Shown here one piece after another: positions 1-5,331 of a stretch of 7,018 bases of DNA; the first letter of the stretch is position 1; the number at the start of each line of letters is the position of its first letter. Source of the DNA: an uncultured Erysipelotrichaceae bacterium. Lineage in GTDB: Bacteria > Bacillota_I > Bacilli_A > RF39 > UBA660. Position numbers and translations under genes: made by a program. The notes beneath the pieces were generated by a model. It saw nothing but the letters and a program-made list of their open reading frames with translations. It was not told the origin of the DNA and searched no databases. The stretch is from the NCBI GenBank assembly GCA_902767005.1, contig CACXFY010000143.1:1-7018 (forward strand), read 5' to 3'.

Positions 1-6
1 GTTGTT

Positions 7-36
7 AAAGAGACAATATAGTTTGTCTCTTTTTTT
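7..36 (+). terminator. Intrinsic terminator of the upstream gene
   Basis: Positions 7-16 (AAAGAGACAA) pair perfectly with 23-32 (TTGTCTCTTT) around a 6-base loop. The T run continues to 36. This is a standard Rho-independent terminator, so the gene left of the window ends here and is not co-transcribed with the peptidase gene. The 3' arm also contains the likely -35 of the next promoter. Confidence 0.9.
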
Positions 37-51
37 GTTATATGGTATAAT
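23..51 (+). promoter_or_regulatory. Sigma-A promoter, extended -10, for the M3 peptidase gene
   Basis: A perfect TATAAT lies at 46-51, preceded by TG at 43-44 (extended -10). Seventeen bases upstream is TTGTCT (23-28), which matches TTGACA at 4 of 6 positions and sits inside the upstream terminator arm. Transcription should start near 58, leaving a leader of only about 17 nt. The ribosome binding site is a plain GGGGG run (64-68), 6 nt before the ATG at 75. Confidence 0.8.
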
Positions 52-74
52 ATACAGCTATATGGGGGTATATT

Positions 75-1226
75 ATGCTGGAGATTAAAGATCAAAGTGA
101 TAGTTTATATAGAAGATTACAAGAAGCTAAACTATTATTTAAAAATAGCAGTGATAAGCATGAAAAAGTAGCTTTAGCTAATTATATTGGTAATTTATAT
201 GACGCTATTGGTAGTGTTAGTGATAAAAAGTTAATTGTAAAGAAAAAAAATATATTTGGAAGTAAAAAATATTATGATAAATTTCATAGACATTTAATTA
301 AATTAGAAGATGAAATGTTAGAAAAGTTTATTAAAGACAAAGAGTTTCATTCTGATTATATGGGAGAAGTTACTTTTGGGCTAGAACAATTATATCCAGA
401 TGATGTTGATTTTAATGTAGAAGTTTATCAAGAATTAAGTGATGATGATTTTAATGACATATTCTTTCAGTTTATGAAAAGTATTAATTTAGACGGTTTT
501 TTAGAAGACTATTTAAAAAAAGCAAATGTATATGGTTATAATATGAGTGATGATTCTCATACATTGGGTATGACTTTATATAATCCTATTAATAAAAATA
601 CAGATGTATTTATAGGTGATTTTATTCCTGATATGCAAGCTTTATTTACTTTGGCTCATGAATTTGGTCATGTATATGATATGAGTTTATTTGAAGATGG
701 AGTAAAGGCATATAATAGATATTTTTATCAATCTTTTTATGGAGAAGTATTTTCAAAATTATTTGAAAGATTATTTTTATCTTATATGATTAAGAATAGA
801 ATACTAAAAGAAGAAGCACAAGATAAATTAATGGAGACACAAGATAATAATCATGATTACTTATTATCTAGTTACATACTTAGTTTATTAGATGATGAAT
901 ATATTATAGATAGTGAATATGCTAATTTAAGCAAAGAAGAATTATGTGGTTTAGTTACTAAATACTTTAATGATAATATTAGTGAATTTGTTGAAGAGTT
1001 GGATTATTTTGATTTACAAGAAGGTTTTACTTATGCATATGGTGATATTATTTCAATGTTTTTAAAAGATTCTATAGATAAATATGGATTCTCTAATGAT
1101 TTAGTATTAGAATTTTTGAAAGAGAGAAAGCATTTATTTAGAGAAGGATTTTTTAGGGAAAATGGTATGGGACCAGATAATTATTTAGATTTATATAAAA
1201 AAGAATTGAAACTTTTAAAAAAGTGA
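75..1226 (+). CDS. Compact M3-family (oligoendopeptidase F-like) zinc metallopeptidase
   Basis: This 383-aa protein has no signal peptide or membrane segment, so it is predicted to be cytoplasmic and to cleave peptides. The zinc site is visible: HEFGH at residues 195-199 (HExxH, with the Gly typical of M3), and a likely third ligand Glu224 in GEVFSKLFE, 25 residues after the second His. M3 enzymes such as thimet oligopeptidase show the same spacing. FTYAY at 318-322 aligns with the Tyr-rich substrate-binding segment (FYVYxY in PepF). The His that normally precedes that segment by about six residues is not evident, and the first Tyr is Phe318. Typical PepF proteins are about 600 aa, so the N-terminal lobe is much reduced. 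It has its own promoter and no clear terminator; its last codons contain the hisS promoter. The M3-like fold is well supported, but substrate and exact subfamily are unknown. Confidence 0.78.
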   Translation: MLEIKDQSDSLYRRLQEAKLLFKNSSDKHEKVALANYIGNLYDAIGSVSDKKLIVKKKNIFGSKKYYDKFHRHLIKLEDEMLEKFIKDKEFHSDYMGEVTFGLEQLYPDDVDFNVEVYQELSDDDFNDIFFQFMKSINLDGFLEDYLKKANVYGYNMSDDSHTLGMTLYNPINKNTDVFIGDFIPDMQALFTLAHEFGHVYDMSLFEDGVKAYNRYFYQSFYGEVFSKLFERLFLSYMIKNRILKEEAQDKLMETQDNNHDYLLSSYILSLLDDEYIIDSEYANLSKEELCGLVTKYFNDNISEFVEELDYFDLQEGFTYAYGDIISMFLKDSIDKYGFSNDLVLEFLKERKHLFREGFFRENGMGPDNYLDLYKKELKLLKK

Positions 1227-1234
1227 GATATAAT
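1206..1234 (+). promoter_or_regulatory. Near-consensus sigma-A promoter of the hisS-aspS operon
   Basis: TTGAAA (1206-1211, 5 of 6 matches to consensus), a 17-base spacer and a perfect TATAAT (1229-1234). The -35 lies within the last codons of the peptidase gene and the -10 begins just after its stop. Transcription should start at about 1241, which is exactly where the 5' strand of T-box stem I begins. This agreement supports both calls. Confidence 0.9.
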
Positions 1235-1240
1235 AATGTT

Positions 1241-1425
1241 GTCTTTGGGGAAAGAGTAGTTAGATAATTATTTTTAGAGAGAATTTGGTTGGTGAAAAAA
1301 TTCAATATAGTCTAATGAAGACATCCTAATAATGTGAAGACTGGGTAACTCCACTATAGGTTAATTAAGTAGAATATAAGGTGGCACCGCGAGAAATCGC
1401 CCTTTGGTAGTCATCTTTTTTTGTT
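1241..1425 (+). promoter_or_regulatory. T-box riboswitch leader of hisS-aspS, tRNA-Asp specifier (GAC)
   Basis: All core T-box parts are visible. The stem I base is 1241-1247 with 1335-1341 (GTCTTTG / TGAAGAC region, ending in G-U pairs). The loop-E strand AGTA is at 1255-1258, facing GAA at 1317-1319. A middle helix joins 1260-1264 to 1311-1315. The distal AGAGAG (1276-1281) leads into stem 1281-1286/1298-1303, capped by the conserved GGTTGGTG loop. The specifier after GAA is GAC (1320-1322, Asp), followed by A. The T-box bulge TGGCACC (1382-1388) lies in an antiterminator formed by AAGG 1378-1381 with CCTT 1401-1404 and GCGA-GAAA-TCGC (1389-1400). TGGC would pair with a tRNA acceptor end carrying discriminator G, as in bacterial tRNA-Asp. 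Only about 36 nt separate stem I from the T-box, so stem II and its pseudoknot seem absent, as in glyQS-type T-boxes. Uncharged tRNA should favour the antiterminator and raise hisS-aspS expression. Confidence 0.95.
1343..1422 (+). terminator. Candidate leader terminator of the T-box (imperfect long-range stem plus T7)
   Basis: A run of seven T (1416-1422) follows the antiterminator, but no tight GC-rich hairpin sits in front of it. The best pairing I find is 1344-1353 with 1405-1415, about nine pairs with one mismatch and one bulged T. A further AGG (1358-1360) can pair with CCT (1401-1403). This would use up the CCTT strand that the antiterminator needs, so the two forms are mutually exclusive. 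The loop of roughly 50 nt is long for a terminator. A translational mechanism is the alternative: CCTTT (1401-1405) can pair with GGAGG of the hisS ribosome binding site, with two G-U pairs. Confidence 0.45.
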
Positions 1426-1438
1426 AGGAGGAGAGAAT

Positions 1439-2791
1439 ATGATACAAAGACAAAAAGGTTGCAACGACATTTACGGAAGAGAGGCAAAAATTTGGAAATA
1501 TGTAGATAGTGTAGTAGATGAAGTAATGGAAAAATATAACTATACTTTTATTCGTACGCCAATTTTTGAAGCTACAGAATTATTCCATAGAGGTATAGGA
1601 GATACTACTGATATTGTTACAAAAGAAAGTTATGATTTTGAGGATAAAGGTGGTAGACATATTACTTTAAGACCAGAAGGTACTGCTGGAGTAGTTAGAG
1701 CTTATATTGAAAATAAAATGTATGGAGATCCTACTCAACCAGTTAAGGTTTATTACAATGGAACAATGTATAGATATGAAAGACCTCAAAGTGGTAGAGA
1801 TAGAGAACTTACACAATTTGGTATGGAAGTTTTAGGTAGTGATGATCCACTTAGTGATGCAGAGGTTATTTCTCTTGCTGTTAATATTTATAAAATGTTA
1901 GGATTAAAAGAAATTAAAGTTAATATTAACTCTTTAGGTGATACTGAAAGTAGAAATAATTATAGAGAAGCACTAGTAGAATATTTTAAACCACATATTG
2001 ATGATTTTTGTGAAGATTGTAAAGTTAGATTAGAGAAGAATCCTTTACGTATTTTAGATTGCAAAGTTGATGCAGAAAACGAAATATTAAAGAATGCTCC
2101 TAAAACACTTGATTATTTAAATGATGAGAGTCGTGATAGATTTGAAAAAGTACAAGAATATTTAGATGTAATGGAAATACAATATGAAATTAATCCTAAT
2201 ATTGTTCGTGGACTTGATTATTATAATCATACTGTATTTGAAATTGAAGCAAAGGTAGAAGGTTTTGGTTCTAACAATGTATTAGGTGGAGGCGGACGTT
2301 ATAATGGTCTTGCTTCAGAGTTAGATGGACCTGAAACTCCATGTATTGGTTTTGCTTCTGGAATAGGAAGACTTGTACTTGCTTTAGAAAAAGAAAAAGT
2401 AGATGTTCCAATAGTAGAAGATATAGATTTATTCTTAATGTATGTTAATGAGGAAGAAAAGAAATATGCTGCTTATTTAGCTCAAGAATTAAGAATGGCT
2501 GGATTTACTGTTGATACAGAATATACAGGTAGAGGATTAAAAGGACAATTTAAACAAGCTGATAGATTAAAAGCTAAATTTACTTGTGTACTAAATAGTG
2601 AAGATTTAGATAATAATGAAGTAAAAATTAAGAATAATAAAACTAAAGAAGAAGAAGTTATTAGTTTAGATGCTATTATCTATTATTTAGATGAGCAATT
2701 AAATTTAATGGATGGTGAAGAATGTAATTGTGGTCATGAACATAAAGAAGGTCATGAGTGCTGTGGACATTGTCATCATGAGGAGGAATAA
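1439..2791 (+). CDS. hisS: Histidyl-tRNA synthetase with Cys/His-rich C-terminal tail
   Basis: HisRS charges tRNA-His with histidine using ATP; it is a cytoplasmic homodimeric class IIa enzyme. The start is the ATG at 1439: AGGAGG at 1426-1431 lies 7 nt upstream, and the protein then opens with MIQRQKGCNDIYG. A TTG at 1421 in the same frame lies in the leader T run and is not used. The product is 450 aa. Visible motifs are motif 2 (YRYERPQSGRDRE, 111-123), the histidine-specific RGLDYYNHTVFE (257-268), GGGGRYNGL (283-291) and motif 3 (GFASGIGRL, 304-312). In motif 3 the usual Glu before Arg311 is Gly310. The insertion domain carries the common CxxC...C set (Cys191, Cys194, Cys208), and an anticodon-binding domain follows from about 328 to 420. 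The last 22 residues (429-450) hold 5 Cys and 6 His, an appendage not normal for HisRS. It is first in the operon with aspS under the T-box. Confidence 0.98.
   Translation: MIQRQKGCNDIYGREAKIWKYVDSVVDEVMEKYNYTFIRTPIFEATELFHRGIGDTTDIVTKESYDFEDKGGRHITLRPEGTAGVVRAYIENKMYGDPTQPVKVYYNGTMYRYERPQSGRDRELTQFGMEVLGSDDPLSDAEVISLAVNIYKMLGLKEIKVNINSLGDTESRNNYREALVEYFKPHIDDFCEDCKVRLEKNPLRILDCKVDAENEILKNAPKTLDYLNDESRDRFEKVQEYLDVMEIQYEINPNIVRGLDYYNHTVFEIEAKVEGFGSNNVLGGGGRYNGLASELDGPETPCIGFASGIGRLVLALEKEKVDVPIVEDIDLFLMYVNEEEKKYAAYLAQELRMAGFTVDTEYTGRGLKGQFKQADRLKAKFTCVLNSEDLDNNEVKIKNNKTKEEEVISLDAIIYYLDEQLNLMDGEECNCGHEHKEGHECCGHCHHEEE
2781..2786 (+). promoter_or_regulatory. aspS ribosome binding site embedded in the hisS tail codons
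   Basis: A perfect AGGAGG lies inside the last three sense codons of hisS (the Glu-Glu-Glu ending), 8 nt before the aspS ATG at 2795. The hisS stop (2789-2791) and the aspS start are 3 nt apart. Ribosomes finishing hisS therefore cover this site, which suggests translational coupling of the two synthetases. Confidence 0.85.
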
Positions 2792-2794
2792 TAT

Positions 2795-4537
2795 ATGAAA
2801 AAGTATAACAACGGAGAGTTTACTATAAAAAACGTTGGTGAAAATGTTACTTTATATGGTTGGGTACAAAAGAAAAGAAATTTAGGTGGACTAGTTTTTA
2901 TCGATTTAAGGGATAAGAGTGGAATTGTTCAAATATGTGTTAAACCAGATAATAAATATTATGATTTAGCTTCATCTCTAAAAAGTGAAGCAGTTATTAA
3001 AGTAACGGGTAATATTGTTGAGAGAGAAAGTAAGAATAAAAATATTCCAACTGGAGATATAGAAGTAATAATTGATGAATTAGAATTATTAAATAATACT
3101 TTAGATATTCCATTTGAAATAACAGATGATACAACGGCTTTAGAAGATACTAGATTAAAATATAGATATTTAGATATTAGAAGAAATAAATTAAAGAATA
3201 ATTTATTACTTAGACATGAAGTATTACATTTTATTCGTAATAAAATGTATGATATGGGCTTTATTGAAGTACAAACTCCTATTCTTACGGCTTCATCTCC
3301 AGAAGGAGCAAGAGACTTTGTAGTTCCTTCAAGAAACTTTAAAGGTAGATTCTATGCTTTACCACAAGCTCCACAAATATATAAAGAATTATTAATGGTA
3401 GGTGGACTTGAGAAGTATTTCCAAATAGCTCCTTGTTTTAGAGATGAAGATCCAAGAGCAGATAGAACACTAGAGTTTTATCAATTGGACCTTGAGATGT
3501 CATTTGTTGAAGAAGATGATGTTTTAGAAGTAGGAGAAGAAATATTCCATAGTGTCTTTAGTAAGTTTTCTAATAAGAAAGTTAGTCCTAAACCATTTAG
3601 AAGAATTTCTTTCAATGACGCAATAGATTTATATGGTACTGATAAACCAGACTTAAGATATGAAATGTTAATTAATGATATTAGTGATATATTTAAAAAT
3701 ACAGAGTTTAGTGTATTTAAAAATGTCTTAGAAGAAAAAGGTATTATTAATTGTATTGTTGTTAAAGATGGAGCAGATAAGTATTCTAGAAAGAAACTTG
3801 ATGAGTTAACTGAATTAGTAAAGAAGAGAAAAGCTTCTGGACTTGCTTATATTAAGTATGGAGAAGAAGTAAGTGGAAGTTTAGTTAAAGCTTTAAGTGA
3901 AGAAGAAATTAATAATATTAAAAAGCAATTAAAAATAGAAAATAATGACTTAGTGTTAATTATTTCTGGAGAAAGAAAAATAGTTAAGACTTGTTTAGGA
4001 TTATTAAGAATTAAAGTTGCGGAAGATTTAGATTTAGCAGATAAAGATAGATTAGAATTATGTATTATTAATGATTTCCCAATGTTTGAATATGATGAGG
4101 AAAGAGATAAATGGGATTTCTGTCATAATCCATTTAGTATGCCACATGGTGGAGTAGATGCTTATAAAAATAATTTAGAAGATATTTTAGCTTATCAATA
4201 TGACTTTGTATGTAATGGTAATGAAATAGCTTCAGGAGCAATTAGAAATCATGATTTAGATTTATTAGCTAAAGGATTTGAAATTGTTGGATACGATAGA
4301 GAAACAGTTGAAAAGAAATTTAAATCTATATTTACAGCATTTAAGTATGGATGTCCACCACATGGTGGAATGGCACCTGGTATTGATAGAATTATTATGT
4401 TAATTCAAGATGAAGAGAATTTAAGAGAGGTACAAGCATTCCCACCAAGTGCATCTGGACAAGACTTAATGATGGGATCTCCAACGGAACTTGAACCAGA
4501 ACAACTAGAGGAATTAGGTCTTATAATAAAATCTTAG
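2795..4537 (+). CDS. aspS: Aspartyl-tRNA synthetase, bacterial type
   Basis: AspRS charges tRNA-Asp with aspartate; it is a class IIb homodimer in the cytoplasm. At 580 aa it has full bacterial length (usually about 590). The N-terminal OB-fold anticodon domain is seen in YGWVQKKRNLGGLVFIDLRD (21-40). The aspartate/ATP site includes QAPQIYKELLM (191-201), motif 2 FRDEDPRADR (215-224) with EFYQLDLEMSF (227-237), and motif 3 PPHGGMAPGIDRIIML (521-536). The bacterial GAD insertion lies between about 280 and 420. Leu30 in the anticodon domain, where non-discriminating enzymes tend to have His, hints at a tRNA-Asp-specific enzyme; this is inference from memory of the family. Translation starts at the ATG 8 nt after AGGAGG. 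It is the second and last gene of the T-box-controlled operon, with the terminator overlapping its stop codon. Confidence 0.99.
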   Translation: MKKYNNGEFTIKNVGENVTLYGWVQKKRNLGGLVFIDLRDKSGIVQICVKPDNKYYDLASSLKSEAVIKVTGNIVERESKNKNIPTGDIEVIIDELELLNNTLDIPFEITDDTTALEDTRLKYRYLDIRRNKLKNNLLLRHEVLHFIRNKMYDMGFIEVQTPILTASSPEGARDFVVPSRNFKGRFYALPQAPQIYKELLMVGGLEKYFQIAPCFRDEDPRADRTLEFYQLDLEMSFVEEDDVLEVGEEIFHSVFSKFSNKKVSPKPFRRISFNDAIDLYGTDKPDLRYEMLINDISDIFKNTEFSVFKNVLEEKGIINCIVVKDGADKYSRKKLDELTELVKKRKASGLAYIKYGEEVSGSLVKALSEEEINNIKKQLKIENNDLVLIISGERKIVKTCLGLLRIKVAEDLDLADKDRLELCIINDFPMFEYDEERDKWDFCHNPFSMPHGGVDAYKNNLEDILAYQYDFVCNGNEIASGAIRNHDLDLLAKGFEIVGYDRETVEKKFKSIFTAFKYGCPPHGGMAPGIDRIIMLIQDEENLREVQAFPPSASGQDLMMGSPTELEPEQLEELGLIIKS

Positions 4538-4554
4538 TTATACTAAGATTTTTT
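4528..4554 (+). terminator. Intrinsic terminator of the hisS-aspS operon
   Basis: AAAATCTTAG (4528-4537) pairs perfectly over 10 bp with CTAAGATTTT (4543-4552) around loop TTATA, followed by further T (interrupted by one A at 4555). The 5' arm includes the aspS stop codon TAG (4535-4537), so the stop lies inside the hairpin. The stem is AT-rich but long. Confidence 0.87.
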
Positions 4555-4563
4555 ATTTTTATA

Positions 4564-4592
4564 TTTAATAATTATTATTAATTTGATATACT
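4564..4592 (+). promoter_or_regulatory. Likely promoter of the small membrane protein gene
   Basis: TATACT (4587-4592) is preceded by TG at 4584-4585, giving an extended -10. The -35 at 17 bp spacing (TTTAAT, 4564-4569) is poor, which is tolerated with an extended -10. It lies just after the aspS terminator, as expected for a separate transcription unit. The ribosome binding site AGGTGA (4608-4613) stands 5 nt before the ATG at 4619. Confidence 0.6.
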
Positions 4593-4618
4593 ATTGGTAG
4601 AAAAGATAGGTGATTTAA

Positions 4619-5260
4619 ATGGCAAAACCTAAGAAAAAATTAAAGATGGAAGACATCAAAAAAAATAATGATGTTGAAGTAATGAGTACTATTGAGAGAA
4701 TAAAACTACATGAGAGAGAATATCTTTTAGTTACGACAGCTATCTTTATGGTAATTATTGCTTTAGTTTTATTTGTTTTATTTGGTGGATTTGATAAAAA
4801 TAGTGATTTAAATATATTAAAAATTGGTAATTTAAACGTAGAATATGATTCTAATATGACTGGAGCAAGTGATGTTATTACATTAACTGAAGATAATGTT
4901 GTTGCGAATGAAACGGAAGTTGAAGATTATGCAACTGTATTTAGTGTTAGTAATGCTTCTAAGGGTAAACATAAATTTAAAGCATTCATAGTAGCTGATC
5001 AAACGATGATAGATTTAGATGGATGTGGAGATAAGTTGGTTAATGATAATGCTATCTTTTTCCAAATAAATGATGGGAAAATTAGAAGTTTATATGATGT
5101 TAAAACAAGTGATGGATATTTAATACTAGAAGATGAAATAGTTGGTACTAATGTAAATGAATATGAATTAAAACTATGGATTTTAAAAGAAAAAATGGAA
5201 GATGAAAATAAGAGCCATTTCCATGGAAATATTGTTATAGAAGAGATAGAAGAAGAGTAA
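4619..5260 (+). CDS. Single-pass membrane protein of unknown function with extracytoplasmic beta-rich domain
   Basis: This 213-aa protein is not recognised. Its order is a basic, Lys-rich N-terminus (MAKPKKKLK, 1-9), a charged cytoplasmic stretch to about 34, one hydrophobic segment at about 36-57 (LLVTTAIFMVIIALVLFVLF core), and a soluble domain from 58 to 213. The basic residues before the segment and the lack of a cleavage site suggest a type II (N-in, C-out) anchor rather than a secreted protein. The outer domain alternates hydrophobic and polar residues as in beta-strands. It ends in an ELKLWILKEK...FHGNIVIEE pattern (183-209) that recalls the last strands of TasA/camelysin-like beta-sandwich domains of Firmicutes; that resemblance is weak and from memory. 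The C-terminus is acidic. It is transcribed alone, between aspS and the 6S-like RNA. Confidence 0.85.
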   Translation: MAKPKKKLKMEDIKKNNDVEVMSTIERIKLHEREYLLVTTAIFMVIIALVLFVLFGGFDKNSDLNILKIGNLNVEYDSNMTGASDVITLTEDNVVANETEVEDYATVFSVSNASKGKHKFKAFIVADQTMIDLDGCGDKLVNDNAIFFQINDGKIRSLYDVKTSDGYLILEDEIVGTNVNEYELKLWILKEKMEDENKSHFHGNIVIEEIEEE

Positions 5261-5271
5261 TCTTCTTCTTT
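5248..5271 (+). terminator. Possible terminator after the membrane protein gene
   Basis: AGAAGAAGA (5248-5256) pairs over 9 bp with TCTTCTTCT (5261-5269); the 4-base loop holds the TAA stop codon. Only a short T stretch follows (to 5271), so termination may be inefficient. As at aspS, the hairpin is built around the stop codon. Confidence 0.55.
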
Positions 5272-5273
5272 AA

Positions 5274-5293
5274 TTATGTGATTTTATGTGATT
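5274..5293 (+). repeat. Two perfect tandem copies of a 10-bp repeat upstream of the 6S-like promoter
   Basis: TTATGTGATT occurs at 5274-5283 and again directly at 5284-5293, followed by a degenerate TTATTGTAATT that contains the -35. The repeat ends 3 bases before the -35 hexamer. It could be an activator or UP-like site phased at one helical turn, or simply low-complexity AT sequence. Confidence 0.6.
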
Positions 5294-5296
5294 TTA

Positions 5297-5325
5297 TTGT
5301 AATTATTGCGAATGTTTGCTATACT
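5297..5325 (+). promoter_or_regulatory. Promoter of the 6S-like RNA, extended -10
   Basis: TTGTAA (5297-5302, 4 of 6 matches), a 17-base spacer and TATACT (5320-5325) with TG at 5317-5318. Transcription is predicted to begin near 5332, which is the first base of the closing stem of the RNA. No ribosome binding site or sizeable open reading frame follows, which fits a non-coding product. Confidence 0.85.
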
Positions 5326-5331
5326 AAAGAT

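Noticed and set aside
1224..1259. Read-through of the peptidase TGA as Trp (Mollicutes code), adding 11 codons to TAG
   Set aside because: All visible Trp residues use TGG, no gene has an in-frame TGA, and the stretch contains the hisS promoter -10 and the T-box start.
1309..1342. Hairpin AGTCT / AGACT around the T-box specifier
   Set aside because: It conflicts with the stem I helices (1260-1264/1311-1315 and 1241-1247/1335-1341), which fit the known T-box plan much better.
1421..1438. Upstream TTG start that would add six residues to HisRS
   Set aside because: It lies in the leader T run and its codons cover the AGGAGG ribosome binding site; the ATG at 1439 has ideal spacing and gives the family N-terminus.
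4561..4583. AT repeat (TTATTATTAA-like) before the membrane protein gene
   Set aside because: Low-complexity AT sequence usual for a promoter region in this genome; no regular unit or symmetry beyond that.
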